Counted from the first letter of the stretch, positions 25,332 through 34,978 are shown. The stretch is DNA of 64,000 bases from an uncultured Erysipelotrichales bacterium (GCA_910579135.1 CAJTTM010000006.1:45846-109845); one strand, 5' to 3'. Translations and numbers: made by a program. Notes: generated from the sequence alone by a model not told the origin.

Positions 25332-25828
25332 TCAGTACAAGATGTACCCTGTAGTAATATCTCTATAATTTTCTAAATCAAATAAATATATCTCCAAAAA
25401 TATTTCATCATATAGTTTTCTATACCTACATATAATTGATAAAAGGTTAAATAATGTTTCAATTTCTTTATTTGTATAAATTTCAAATAGATATTTTAAA
25501 AATTCATTTTGTAAATAGTTATTTACTTTTCCTGTTGGACAAATACACATAGCTCTTATATCATGTGGACTCTGTTGAATTGTTATAAATCCTTTTTTCT
25601 CTAAAATACTAGCTAATTTTTTATATTTTCTCTTGAACACCCAAGTAAATTCCCTAATTGTATAAATTTTAATTGTTCTTTTGATTGTCTAAGTATTGAT
25701 AATAACATAAATTGTTTCAACGCTATTTCTCTATCAAAAAGTGTCTGTAGTTTATTCCCTGTAATAAACAATGTACTAAAAATAGCCTTGCTTTGACCTT
25801 CTTTAGTATTTGAAAATCTTATTATCAA
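25332..25828 (-). pseudogene. MarR-family regulator with a frameshift in an A6 run
   Basis: The first frame starts with TTG at 25828, includes LFDREIALKQFMLLSIL and ends GCSRENIKN-stop. The next frame continues KKLASILEKKGFITIQQSPHDIRAMCICPTGK. One extra A in the A6 tract (25617-25622) would restore GCSRENIKKLASIL, the MarR recognition helix. The C-terminal half extends past the wing with a helical dimer region. A one-base deletion, polymerase slippage or an assembly error are all possible. Confidence 0.75.
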
Positions 25829-25854
25829 ATCATTTCATTCCTTACATCTTCCTT

Positions 25855-25904
25855 ATAGGTAACTCATTACATATCGTTATAGCGACTAGTTACCTATATG
25901 TCAA
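25855..25904 (-). promoter_or_regulatory. promoter and wide inverted-repeat operator of the frameshifted MarR gene
   Basis: TTGACA (25899-25904), 17 bp, TATAAC (25876-25881). Perfect 10-bp arms ATAGGTAACT (25855-25864) and AGTTACCTAT (25888-25897) flank the -10, one in the spacer and one downstream of the start site. Confidence 0.72.
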
Positions 25905-25918
25905 TGAAAAAGCCAAAT

Positions 25919-25951
25919 AAAAACCCCTCAGTGCTTTGAAACTTAGGGGTT
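25919..25951 (-). terminator. terminator of the feo operon
   Basis: AACCCCTAAG-type stem with CTGAGGGGTT (25922-25951), followed on the minus strand by TTTTTATTT. Confidence 0.85.
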
Positions 25952-25965
25952 AATTTATTATTAAA

Positions 25966-26139
25966 TTAATGTTTCTTTTTTTCTTGATAATATGATTGAA
26001 CAAGATTATCCTTCATATCACTGCAACCACCACAACTGGCACAATTTCCATGACAACTGCTCTTATGATCATGAATAATAGATCTAATCGCAAGAACGAT
26101 GATAATAATCAATATAAGTAAAACTATAAATGTTCCCAT
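25966..26139 (-). CDS. FeoB-associated Cys-rich membrane protein
   Basis: The 57-aa protein has a membrane helix (GTFIVLLILIIIIVLAI) and then a Cys-rich stretch CHGNCASCGGC, the layout of small proteins encoded after feoB. The cysteines may bind iron or assist FeoB gating; this is inference. AAAGGACTTGAT precedes the ATG, 20 bp from the feoB stop. Confidence 0.85.
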   Translation of the reverse strand: MGTFIVLLILIIIIVLAIRSIIHDHKSSCHGNCASCGGCSDMKDNLVQSYYQEKKKH

Positions 26140-26159
26140 AATATCAAGTCCTTTCTTTG

Positions 26160-28295
26160 TTAAGCATTAACAATGTTTATATTTTTCTTTTCTTTTGGCT
26201 CAGGTCTAAGTAATAGATAAAGCAATCCAATAACGAAAATAATTGCGAACACCGTTCCAACACCAAATACACCATTTAATATTAAATTACCAATTTGATA
26301 TATAATAAGAGCAATAATATAAGCAAATATACATTGATATCCAATTGCAAAGATTGTCCATTTAGTATTATTCATTTCTCTTTTAATAGCTCCCATCGCT
26401 GCAAAGCATGGTGCACATAATAAGTTAAATACTAAAAACGAATAAGCAGATATCATTGTAAAATCAGCAGCTAATAAAGTCCAAATTTCACTACCATCTT
26501 CTCCAATTTCTGCAAAACCATATAATTGTCCAAATGTCGCAACAACATTTTCTTTCGCAATCAACCCAGTCACTGATGCAACCGCAGATTTCCAGTTACC
26601 CCATCCAAGCGGAGAGAATATCCATGCAAATGTTCTTCCAATATCTGATAAGAAACAATTTTCAATATCTTCAACAGCCGTTAAACCACCATTTTCAAAT
26701 CCATAAGTTTGTAAGAACCAAAGAACAATTGTTGATACTAAAATAATTGTACCAGCTTTTTTAATAAAAGACCATCCTCTTTCCCACATACTTCTTAATA
26801 CACTAATAGTTGTTGGAACATGATATGCAGGTAATTCCATAACAAATGGAGAAACATCTCCAATAAACATCTTTGTTTTCTTTAAAACAATACCCGAAAC
26901 AATGATTGCTCCTACACCTAAGAAATAACAACTTGTTGAAACCCATCCAGCATTATTAAATAAAGCTCCAGCAATTAATGCAATAATTGGCAATTTTGCA
27001 CTACAAGGAATAAAGGTTGTTGTCATGACAGTCATTCTTCTATCCCTTTCATTTTCAATAGTTCTACTTGCCATAATAGCTGGAACTCCACAGCCTGTAC
27101 CAATCAACATTGGTATAAATGATTTACCAGATAATCCAAATTTTCTAAAAATTCTATCCATGATAAATGCAATTCTTGCCATATATCCGCATTCTTCTAA
27201 TATAGCCAAGAAGAAGAATAAAACAAGCATTTGCGGAACAAATCCAATAACTGCTCCTACTCCTGCAATAATCCCATTAATAATTAAGTCGACTAACCAT
27301 CCTGCACATCCTATAGTATTCAAGAATCCTTCAATAGCTGGTGGTACAATATCTCCAAATAAAACATCATTTGTCCATCCAGTCACAAAATCCCCAACTG
27401 TACTTACTGAAAAATAATAAACCACATACATAACAATCGCAAATATAGGTAACGCAGCCCACCTATTTGTTACTATTCTATCAATTTTATCAGAAATTGT
27501 TAATCCTGATGTGGATTTTTTATATGAATCTTCTATAATTTTTGCAATATAATTATATCTTGCATTAGTGATAATGCTTTCAGCATCATCGTCTTCATCA
27601 GTTTCAAACTTTTTTCTAATTTCATTTATAGCCGCCAAGGTAGATGCTTCTAATGAAGTTGATTCTACAGTTTTTTCATCGTTTTCAAAATATTTAACAG
27701 CATACCATACTAATTGTTCACTTGAATATTGATTAGAAATCATATTTTTAATATCTTCAATGGTATTTTTTAAATTTCCTTCATAAATCTCTGGTCTATT
27801 CATTGTGTTAACAGCAAATTCACTGTTAATAACTTCAATTAATTGATCTAAACCTATTTTCTTTAATGCAGAAATTTCAACAACTTTACAACCTAATTGT
27901 TCTTCTAACTTAGAGACTTTAATCATATCCCCTTTTGATTTTACTAAATCCATCATATTTAAAGCAATAACAACGGGAATACCAGTTTCTAATAATTGTG
28001 TTGTTAAATATAAATTACGCTCTAAATTTGTTCCATCAATAATATTAACAATCATATCTGGTTTTTCATTCATTAAATAATTTCTAGCTACCATTTCATC
28101 CAAAGAATATGGTGATAATGAATAAATACCTGGTAAATCAACTAAAGTCAATTCTTTATTACTTTTTAATTTTCCTTCTTTTTTTTCAACAGTAACTCCT
28201 GGCCAGTTTCCAACATATTGATTATTGCCAGTTAAGGCATTAAACATAGTTGTCTTACCACAGTTAGGATTACCTGCTAATGCAATACGTTTCAT
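26160..28295 (-). CDS. feoB: ferrous iron transport GTPase/permease FeoB
   Basis: The 711-aa protein has an N-terminal G domain: GNPNCGKTTMFN (G1), VEKKEG switch region, DLPGIYSL (G3) and NMMD (G4). A helical spacer follows, then a membrane permease with Gate motifs around GVPAIMASRT and CSAKLPI. It imports Fe2+ under low-oxygen conditions, consistent with a gut anaerobe. It follows two feoA genes and precedes a Cys-rich partner gene. AAGGAGGG precedes the ATG. Confidence 0.96.
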   Translation of the reverse strand: MKRIALAGNPNCGKTTMFNALTGNNQYVGNWPGVTVEKKEGKLKSNKELTLVDLPGIYSLSPYSLDEMVARNYLMNEKPDMIVNIIDGTNLERNLYLTTQLLETGIPVVIALNMMDLVKSKGDMIKVSKLEEQLGCKVVEISALKKIGLDQLIEVINSEFAVNTMNRPEIYEGNLKNTIEDIKNMISNQYSSEQLVWYAVKYFENDEKTVESTSLEASTLAAINEIRKKFETDEDDDAESIITNARYNYIAKIIEDSYKKSTSGLTISDKIDRIVTNRWAALPIFAIVMYVVYYFSVSTVGDFVTGWTNDVLFGDIVPPAIEGFLNTIGCAGWLVDLIINGIIAGVGAVIGFVPQMLVLFFFLAILEECGYMARIAFIMDRIFRKFGLSGKSFIPMLIGTGCGVPAIMASRTIENERDRRMTVMTTTFIPCSAKLPIIALIAGALFNNAGWVSTSCYFLGVGAIIVSGIVLKKTKMFIGDVSPFVMELPAYHVPTTISVLRSMWERGWSFIKKAGTIILVSTIVLWFLQTYGFENGGLTAVEDIENCFLSDIGRTFAWIFSPLGWGNWKSAVASVTGLIAKENVVATFGQLYGFAEIGEDGSEIWTLLAADFTMISAYSFLVFNLLCAPCFAAMGAIKREMNNTKWTIFAIGYQCIFAYIIALIIYQIGNLILNGVFGVGTVFAIIFVIGLLYLLLRPEPKEKKNINIVNA

Positions 28296-28310
28296 TTTTA
28301 CCCTCCTTAT

Positions 28311-28326
28311 GTTAGCTTCAGCTAAC
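28311..28326. promoter_or_regulatory. palindrome between feoA and feoB
   Basis: GTTAGCTTCAGCTAAC has perfect 6-bp arms and shares GTTAG/CTAAC halves with the two palindromes in the feo promoter. It may be an internal metalloregulator site or an mRNA hairpin. Confidence 0.5.
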
Positions 28327-28358
28327 TCAAAACAATAAATATAAGCATGCTTACCATG

Positions 28359-28580
28359 CTACTCTACTTCTATCACTTCTGCTTCACTTTTTCTTAAACT
28401 TAATTCATATCCTCTAATTTTAACTTCTATTGGATCCCCAAGTGGTGCTACTTTTCTTACATATATTTCTGTACCCTTAGTAACTCCCATGTCCATAAGT
28501 TTTCTTTTTGTCGATCCACTTCCATGCATCTTTATAACTTTGACAATATTTCCTGGCTTAATTTCTTTAAGTGTGGTCAT
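28359..28580 (-). CDS. feoA: FeoA-type SH3-like protein
   Basis: The 73-aa protein reads MTTLKEIKPGNIVKVIKMHGSGSTKRKLMDMGVTKGTEIYV, then APLGDPIEVKIRGYELSLRKSEA, the standard FeoA fold that modulates FeoB. It overlaps the preceding FeoA-like gene by 4 nt (ATGA), so translation is coupled. Confidence 0.93.
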   Translation of the reverse strand: MTTLKEIKPGNIVKVIKMHGSGSTKRKLMDMGVTKGTEIYVRKVAPLGDPIEVKIRGYELSLRKSEAEVIEVE

Positions 28581-28813
28581 ACTACCCTCTCCTCCTTTTT
28601 ATCAGATACTATTATACGTTTAGATAAATCTTTCCCAATAGCAACTCTAGTATCTTTCACATTAACAATCAAATTTCCATTCATTTCACTAATAATATGA
28701 ATAGTTGTTCCTTCAACCAAACCTAAATTAGATAAAAACTTTTTTGTCTCATCTTTTCCTTTTATTCTTAGAATCCACAAATTTGTATTGATTGGAGCTA
28801 ATGTCAACATCAT
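28577..28813 (-). CDS. feoA: FeoA-like protein, first gene of the feo operon
   Basis: The start at 28813 (MMLTLAP) follows AAAGGAGG by 8 nt; the longer frame to 28861 would run through the operator. The protein (78 aa) shows the FeoA pattern: RIKGKDETKKFLSNLGLVEGTTIHII and GNLIVNVKDTRVAIGKDLSKRI. It is more divergent than the second FeoA. Paired FeoA proteins before FeoB are common in anaerobic Firmicutes. Confidence 0.88.
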   Translation of the reverse strand: MMLTLAPINTNLWILRIKGKDETKKFLSNLGLVEGTTIHIISEMNGNLIVNVKDTRVAIGKDLSKRIIVSDKKEERVV

Positions 28814-28829
28814 ATTATACGCCTCCTTT

Positions 28830-28880
28830 GAGTTAGTTTTATCTAACTCATATGTTAGCACTAACTAACTTTATTGTCAA
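28830..28880 (-). promoter_or_regulatory. feo promoter with two GTTAG/CTAAC palindromes
   Basis: TTGACA (28875-28880), 17 bp, TAACAT (28852-28857). GTTAG-CA-CTAAC (28854-28865) overlaps the -10, and GAGTTAG-TTTTAT-CTAACTC (28830-28849) lies just downstream. The TTAG/CTAA halves resemble DtxR/MntR-family iron boxes, so iron repression is likely. Confidence 0.7.
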
Positions 28881-28897
28881 CTCTTTTTTATAATTAA

Positions 28898-28933
28898 AAA
28901 AACATCTATTATTTATAGCTAATAGATGTTTTC
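28898..28933 (-). terminator. terminator of the MucBP protein gene
   Basis: CATCTATTA and TAATAGATG pair within longer A/T-flanked arms. On the minus strand GTTTTTTT follows. Confidence 0.8.
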
Positions 28934-28938
28934 TTTTT

Positions 28939-31900
28939 TTATTCTACTTCTTTTCTTTTTGGTTTCTTAACAACATAAACTAAACCGAGCATAGATATCA
29001 AAGAAAGTATCATATAAAATCTTAACTGATGTTCATCAGATGTTTTGGGTGATGTTTCTTTTACCTTATCTCCCATCAAATCATTATCAAGATTTTCATC
29101 TTCCTTTTCACCATTTATAGTTATATTAGGTTTTTCTTGTGGTTTTTGTTCTTCTTTATCATTGGGTTTTACAGGCACTTCTTCTTTTTTATAGACAAAA
29201 GTAATTATTGGATTCTCTTCACCAAAATATCCTTCAATTGGTCCCTCGACTTTAATATAATCATACCCTTCTATATCAGGTGTATTAAATGAATAATGTG
29301 TTCCAATTGGTCCTGCAATCGTTTCTTCCTTAATCACATTACCATTTTCATCTACATATTTTATAGTCACCTTACCAAGTTTTTGATAAATATAAGTCAC
29401 AATCTTTACATCTTTAGTAAATTCTCCACTTTCTTCTCCATCAACCTTTACAAGTTGATAACCCTCTATATTCTCTGGAACTGTCTTATATTTATCTTTT
29501 ACCAGTCCATTATATATAGTATCAAAATGAATAATATTACCATCAGTATCAACATAACTTGCGATAACAGTACTTGCTTGTTCCTCTGTTTTAGTAGGTT
29601 TATAAACAATTGTGATTATTTGAACATCATCACCAATATCTCCTTTGTCATCTCCCACTATTTTATCAACTTCATAATCTGGTATATCATCTGGATTCAC
29701 TTCAAACCCATCACCTTTATCACCATCATAAATGACATCTTCTTTGATGATATTCCCATTTTCATCTTCATATCTTATAACAACACTTGCTCCTGCCTTC
29801 TCATCTTCTTCAGTGATTTCATCAGGGGCTAATTTTGTATAAACATATTTAACTTCTTGATCTTCAGTTTGATAAACATCCTTTTCATTACCAATAACCT
29901 CTTTTAGCTTATAACCAGGAATCTTTAATTGAGATGTCTTATAATTATTACCAAGTTTACCTTTATAAACCAAATCATTAAAGATGTTATTACCATCCTC
30001 ATCTACATACATTGAAATGACTTTACCACTTCCATCATCTAAAACAACTTTCTTTTTATATACATATGTAACAAGTTGAGGAATCTCTTTAAATTTACCT
30101 TCCTTTTCACCTTCAGTTCTAACAAATTCATAACCATTAATTTCTAATTGATTTGTTTTATAATCATGTCCTACACGTCCTTTATAAACAATATCTTTAC
30201 ATAAAGATTGACCATCTTCATCTACATATCTTGCAGTAACACTGCTAGGCATAATTATTTTATATATAAATTTTACAATTCTCTTTCCTTCTTCATAATT
30301 ACCACTTGTTTTTCCTTCAGTTCTTATGTACTCGCATCCATGTATGCTTGGTACATTAATTTCATAGGGCGTTCCAACCTTACCACCTATTTCTCTATCA
30401 TCAAGAATTTTATTACCTTTTTCATCTACACATTGAATTGTAACTGTTCCTTTTATAAATTTCTCATAAACATAAGTCACTTCTTGATCTTCAATTTGAT
30501 ACTTACCCTTTTCATTACCGTCAACACGTACAAGTTCATAACTATCTATCTTTAAAGGAGATAATGAATAATCATCACCAACATAACCTGTATTAACCTT
30601 ATCCTTAGCAATTGTATTCCCATTAATATCAACATACTTAACAACGACATTACCTATACGTTTATAAATATATCTAATTACTTGAACATCTTTACTAAAT
30701 AATCCTGTCTCCTTTCCTTCGATTTTTTCAAGTTTCCATCCTTTTATATCTCTCTTTTCAGTTTGATATTTTTGTCCTAAACCACCTGAATAAATCTTAT
30801 CTGCTTCAATAGTATTTCCATTTTCATCTACATATCTAGCAATAACATTACTTGCCATAGGAATATATTCAACTGTTACAATCTTAACATTCTTTTCAAT
30901 CTTGCCTTTTTCTTCTCCAATTATCTTATTAAATTTATATTTAGGAATATCATATTTAACAACTTGATAATCGTCCCCTATCTGTCCATCAAAAATAGCA
31001 TCAGGCCTTATCGTATTGCCATCTTGATCTTGATAATGAACAACAACACTTCCTCCAATAGTTTTATCTATTGGTGTATTTATTTTTGTATATATATATT
31101 GAACATTAACTGGACTACTTGCATATTTTCCAGTTTCATTTCCAATAACTTGTTTAAATTCATACCCAGGTATTACTAATTGAGAAGTTTGATAATCAGT
31201 ATTCATATACCCCTTATAAACAATATCATCTCTTATTTTTGTACCATCTTCATTAACATATTGAACATTGACAACACCTATTGTATGATCAGGTTCTTCT
31301 TTAGCCTCTTTATATACATATGTTACAACTTGAGGATGTTTCTTAATTTTCCCTGTATCATTACCTTCCATCCTTACAAATTCATAACCTTTAATTTCAA
31401 GTTGCTCTGTCTTAAACGCTTCACCATCTTCTCCACGATAAATAATATTCTCACACAGTGGATTTCCAGCCTCATCTACATACCTAGCCGTCACACTATA
31501 AGGCAATGTTACTTTATAAACAAGATTAACATCGTATTCTTCTCCATCAGGATATTGACCATTCTTTGGATCTCCTTCGCTCCTTAGATATTCAAATCCA
31601 TACATTGTTTTCTCTTGAACAGAATAATCTCTACCTGTAATTCCTTCCATTTGTTCATCAGGTATAATTTGTTCACCGTCTTCATCAACATAATGAACAT
31701 TGACATAACCTCTTGGTCTTAACTCATCAATAACCTCATCTACATCCATATAACTATCCCAAATTTTTAAAGTATAAACTTTTCCACCTGGTGACGCTTC
31801 AGCAGATGTTGCAATATCATCAAAGAAGAATCCTAATCTTGTTTTCCCACCAATAACAGCAGGTACTCCTTGATCGCTACTATCTGTAACTCCCATATCA

Positions 31901-32472
31901 AATTTCTTGTTATAATTAGAATCAACAATATAAGCCTCAAACTGTTTATTTTTATTTCTTCTTACAATCATATCAATAACTTGATTAGGCTGAGTCACAC
32001 TGGCCCCATTAACTCCATAATTATAGAAATTCAAATGTCCTCCATTATAAAAATAGAAACCAGTATCTACAGTAGAATTCTTATAATCAATAATCTTTCT
32101 CCATCCTCCAAGAGTATTTTCAAAAGAAAACTTAAGTCCAATTGTATATTCTTCACCAATATCTTTATCTACATCAATATAGAATCCTCCACCTCTTGCA
32201 GTATTAGAATGCCATTGCCAATAATTCCCATTTGCATCACTTCCAAAAGAAGTTGATGCATTACTCCTATTATTATCTCCCGTTGAACTCCAAGGGGTTA
32301 ATAATGAATGATTCTTCAAATCTGTTAAATGATTATTAAAATTATATTGTACATAGGCCCCTGTTTTTTGCTCAGTTTCATCAGCGTGTACACCACTGTT
32401 AGGAAATAACATTGTAAAAACAAGCATCATACAAAGTATTATTAATTTTATTTTTGATAATTTTATCTTCAT
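28939..32472 (-). CDS. cell-wall-anchored MucBP-repeat adhesin with N-terminal lectin-like domain
   Basis: The 1177-aa protein has a signal peptide (to VHA near residue 30) and a concanavalin-A/lectin-like domain (about 35-245: AYVQYNFNNHL, GGGFYIDVDKDIG, TLKIWDSY). Twelve MucBP repeats of about 65-70 aa follow, each starting V-x-x-x-YVDE-x-GN and ending VTYVYKK. A linker, LMGDKVKE, the sorting motif SPKTSDE, a membrane helix and KKPKRKE close it. MucBP repeats bind mucin or extend the lectin domain. No separate terminator separates it from upp upstream. Confidence 0.88.
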   Translation of the reverse strand: MKIKLSKIKLIILCMMLVFTMLFPNSGVHADETEQKTGAYVQYNFNNHLTDLKNHSLLTPWSSTGDNNRSNASTSFGSDANGNYWQWHSNTARGGGFYIDVDKDIGEEYTIGLKFSFENTLGGWRKIIDYKNSTVDTGFYFYNGGHLNFYNYGVNGASVTQPNQVIDMIVRRNKNKQFEAYIVDSNYNKKFDMGVTDSSDQGVPAVIGGKTRLGFFFDDIATSAEASPGGKVYTLKIWDSYMDVDEVIDELRPRGYVNVHYVDEDGEQIIPDEQMEGITGRDYSVQEKTMYGFEYLRSEGDPKNGQYPDGEEYDVNLVYKVTLPYSVTARYVDEAGNPLCENIIYRGEDGEAFKTEQLEIKGYEFVRMEGNDTGKIKKHPQVVTYVYKEAKEEPDHTIGVVNVQYVNEDGTKIRDDIVYKGYMNTDYQTSQLVIPGYEFKQVIGNETGKYASSPVNVQYIYTKINTPIDKTIGGSVVVHYQDQDGNTIRPDAIFDGQIGDDYQVVKYDIPKYKFNKIIGEEKGKIEKNVKIVTVEYIPMASNVIARYVDENGNTIEADKIYSGGLGQKYQTEKRDIKGWKLEKIEGKETGLFSKDVQVIRYIYKRIGNVVVKYVDINGNTIAKDKVNTGYVGDDYSLSPLKIDSYELVRVDGNEKGKYQIEDQEVTYVYEKFIKGTVTIQCVDEKGNKILDDREIGGKVGTPYEINVPSIHGCEYIRTEGKTSGNYEEGKRIVKFIYKIIMPSSVTARYVDEDGQSLCKDIVYKGRVGHDYKTNQLEINGYEFVRTEGEKEGKFKEIPQLVTYVYKKKVVLDDGSGKVISMYVDEDGNNIFNDLVYKGKLGNNYKTSQLKIPGYKLKEVIGNEKDVYQTEDQEVKYVYTKLAPDEITEEDEKAGASVVIRYEDENGNIIKEDVIYDGDKGDGFEVNPDDIPDYEVDKIVGDDKGDIGDDVQIITIVYKPTKTEEQASTVIASYVDTDGNIIHFDTIYNGLVKDKYKTVPENIEGYQLVKVDGEESGEFTKDVKIVTYIYQKLGKVTIKYVDENGNVIKEETIAGPIGTHYSFNTPDIEGYDYIKVEGPIEGYFGEENPIITFVYKKEEVPVKPNDKEEQKPQEKPNITINGEKEDENLDNDLMGDKVKETSPKTSDEHQLRFYMILSLISMLGLVYVVKKPKRKEVE

Positions 32473-32508
32473 AGATTTTCTCCTTTCTTTACAATCCTTA
32501 CATTTATA

Positions 32509-33135
32509 TTATTTATCTGTTCCAAACAAACGATCTCCTGCATCTCCTAAACCAGGAACAATATATCCTTTTTCATTTAATTTTTCATCTAATGCTGCAA
32601 CAGTCAAATCCACATCTGGATGTTCTCTTTCAATAACCCCAATACCTTCAGGAGCTGCTACCAAACAAGCTAACTTAATATACTTTGCTCCTCTTTTTTT
32701 GATATTTGTGATTGCTGCACTTGCACTTCCACCAGTTGCTAGCATTGGATCTACAACGATAACATCAGCCTGATCTAAACATGATGGAAATTTAGCATAA
32801 TATTCTTCTGGTTCTAATGTTTCTTCATTTCTCGCCATACCAATATGCCCTACTTTTGCAGTTGGAATAACAGCTTTAAATCCATCTACTAATCCCAATC
32901 CTGCTCTTAAAATTGGTACTAAAATTACAGGTCTAATTAATTCTTTTCCTGTCATTGGACAAATTGGAGTCACAATTTCTTTATTCTTAGTTGGTAAACT
33001 TTTTGTTACCTCATAAACCATAAGCATTGCGATTTCATCTAAGTTTTGTCTAAATTCTTTTGTTCCTGTATCCTTATTTCTCATAATTGTTAATTTATGT
33101 TCAATTAATGGATGATTTAATATTGTTGTTGCCAT
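32509..33135 (-). CDS. upp: uracil phosphoribosyltransferase
   Basis: The product (208 aa, the usual length) makes UMP from uracil and PRPP. LRAGLGLVDG and VIVVDPMLATGGSA (PRPP-binding loop) are present, with the C-terminal GDAGDRLFGT. The start at 33135 (MATTILNHPLIEHKL) follows GAAGGAAT; the longer frame to 33240 is upstream read-through. A strong terminator after glyA suggests upp has its own promoter. Confidence 0.95.
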   Translation of the reverse strand: MATTILNHPLIEHKLTIMRNKDTGTKEFRQNLDEIAMLMVYEVTKSLPTKNKEIVTPICPMTGKELIRPVILVPILRAGLGLVDGFKAVIPTAKVGHIGMARNEETLEPEEYYAKFPSCLDQADVIVVDPMLATGGSASAAITNIKKRGAKYIKLACLVAAPEGIGVIEREHPDVDLTVAALDEKLNEKGYIVPGLGDAGDRLFGTDK

Positions 33136-33261
33136 ACTTATTCCTTCTTTCTTAAATTTATTAATACTATATTGATATAATTCTATCATAATTATTGAAT
33201 TTTTCATAATATAATTCGTTAATTTTTGCTTTTTAAACAAGTTTTTTTATTTTCATAAAAA

Positions 33262-33282
33262 AATAACCAATATCTGGTTATT
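33262..33282 (-). terminator. terminator between glyA and upp
   Basis: AATAACCA-GATAT-TGGTTATT on the minus strand, followed by T7. Confidence 0.85.
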
Positions 33283-33292
33283 CTCTTTCTAT

Positions 33293-34534
33293 TTATTTTA
33301 AATATGTTTTATTTTGATACATTATTACTTTATCAGTTAATGCTTTTACACGTTTTAAACATTCTACTTTAACTTCATCAGTTTCATCGTTCTTTAAACG
33401 ATATGCAATAATTTTTCCAACTTCTCTAAAATCATCTTCATTAAATCCTTTTGTTGTCATTGCAGGTGTTCCTACACGAATACCACTTGCCTTAAATGGT
33501 TTTTCTGTATCAAATGGAATCGCATTTTTATTTGCAGTAATATTAATTTCATCTAACAATCTCTCTGCCTTTTTTCCACTAATTCCACAACTCGCTTTGA
33601 CATCTACCAATAATAAATGATTATCTGTTCCACCAGCAACCAATCTAAATCCTTCTTCTTTTAAAGATTCTTCCAATGCTTTTGTATTCTTAATAATTTG
33701 TGAAGCATATTCTTTAAACTCTGGTTGCAATGCCTCATAGAAACATGCGGCCTTTGCAGCAATAATATGCATTAAAGGTCCACCTTGCATACCTGGGAAA
33801 ACAGCTCTATCAATATCAGCTGCAAATTGTTCTTTACACATGATAACACCTCCACGAGGTCCTCTTAAAGTTTTGTGAGTTGTTGTTGTGACAATATCAG
33901 CATGTGGAAATGGTGATGGATGTAAACCTGCAGCTACTAAACCTGCAATATGTGCCATATCAACCATAAATAATGCACCATTATCATGAGCTACTTTTGC
34001 CATAAATTCAAAATCAATAATTCTTGAATAAGCACTTGCTCCAGCAACAACTAACTTAGGTTTGATTTCTTCTACTTTTTTCTTATAATCATCATAATCA
34101 ATTGTTTCTGTATCTTTTTTAACTCCATAACTATAAAATTCATAATTGATACCTGAATAATTCAAAGGATGTCCATGAGTTAAATGTCCACCATCTGCTA
34201 AAGACATACCCAAAACTTTATCTCCTGTTTTTAATAAAGCCAAATAAACTGCTGTATTAGCTTGTGCTCCTGAATGTGGTTGTACATTAGCATATTCACA
34301 ACCAAACAATTCTTTTAAACGATCTCTTGCAATATTTTCAACTTCATCTACAAATTGGCAACCCCCATAATATCTTTTTGACGGATAGCCTTCTGCATAT
34401 TTGTTTGTTAATACTGAACCTGCTAACTCTAATATTTGTTCTGAAACAAAGTTTTCAGAAGCTATTAATTCAATATTATTTCTTTGTCTGTTTAATTCCC
34501 TTTCCACACTTTCAAATATCATTGTATCTCTCAT
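33293..34534 (-). CDS. glyA: serine hydroxymethyltransferase
   Basis: The PLP enzyme interconverts serine and glycine with tetrahydrofolate. At 413 aa it has standard length. Visible features are ELIASENFVS, YAEGYPSKRYYGG, DMAHIAGLVA, and TTTTHKTLRGPRGG with the PLP Lys. Three bases separate it from rpiB. The order tsaC-rpiB-glyA-upp matches the ywlC-ywlF-glyA-upp region of Bacillus subtilis. Confidence 0.97.
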   Translation of the reverse strand: MRDTMIFESVERELNRQRNNIELIASENFVSEQILELAGSVLTNKYAEGYPSKRYYGGCQFVDEVENIARDRLKELFGCEYANVQPHSGAQANTAVYLALLKTGDKVLGMSLADGGHLTHGHPLNYSGINYEFYSYGVKKDTETIDYDDYKKKVEEIKPKLVVAGASAYSRIIDFEFMAKVAHDNGALFMVDMAHIAGLVAAGLHPSPFPHADIVTTTTHKTLRGPRGGVIMCKEQFAADIDRAVFPGMQGGPLMHIIAAKAACFYEALQPEFKEYASQIIKNTKALEESLKEEGFRLVAGGTDNHLLLVDVKASCGISGKKAERLLDEINITANKNAIPFDTEKPFKASGIRVGTPAMTTKGFNEDDFREVGKIIAYRLKNDETDEVKVECLKRVKALTDKVIMYQNKTYLK

Positions 34535-34537
34535 TTT

Positions 34538-34978
34538 TTATTCCTCCTCAAGAGCCATCATTTTTTGAATTCTTAAATCATGTCTGCCACCTTCATAATC
34601 AGTATGAAGCCAAGCATTTAATACTTCTAATGCCAATCCTTCACCAATCACTCTTTGTCCCATCGCTAACATATTTGTATCATTATGTGATCTTGTTGCT
34701 TTTGCACTAAAAACATCATGGACCAAAGCACAACGAACACCTTTTACCTTATTACATGTAATTGAAACACCTATTCCTGTCCCACATACAACAACACCTT
34801 TTTCACATTCTCCACTAGCAACTGCCTTTGCTGCCTTAGAAGCATAATCAGGATAATCACAACTTTCTTCACTATAAGTTCCATAATCAATCACTTCATA
34901 TCCTTGTTTAACCATTTCACTCATTAAGACATTTTTTAAATGATATCCTCCATGATCACACGCTACTGCAATTTTCAT
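34538..34978 (-). CDS. rpiB: ribose-5-phosphate isomerase B
   Basis: The 146-aa LacAB/RpiB-family protein reads IAVACDHGGYHLKNVL, CDYPDYASKAAKAVASGECEKGVVVCGTGIGVSITCNK (with the catalytic Cys) and RSHNDTNMLAMGQR. It interconverts ribose 5-phosphate and ribulose 5-phosphate. It overlaps the upstream threonylcarbamoyl-AMP synthase gene by 4 nt. Confidence 0.93.
   Translation of the reverse strand: MKIAVACDHGGYHLKNVLMSEMVKQGYEVIDYGTYSEESCDYPDYASKAAKAVASGECEKGVVVCGTGIGVSITCNKVKGVRCALVHDVFSAKATRSHNDTNMLAMGQRVIGEGLALEVLNAWLHTDYEGGRHDLRIQKMMALEEE

Noticed and set aside
25617..25622. Programmed frameshift in the MarR gene
   Set aside because: The A6 run is short, with no stimulatory stem or ribosome site seen; a one-base loss or sequence error is more likely.
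29296..32256. Long plus-strand frames opposite the MucBP gene
   Set aside because: They mirror the repetitive coding strand, are Ile/Asn/Phe-rich with no ribosome sites, and recur once per repeat.
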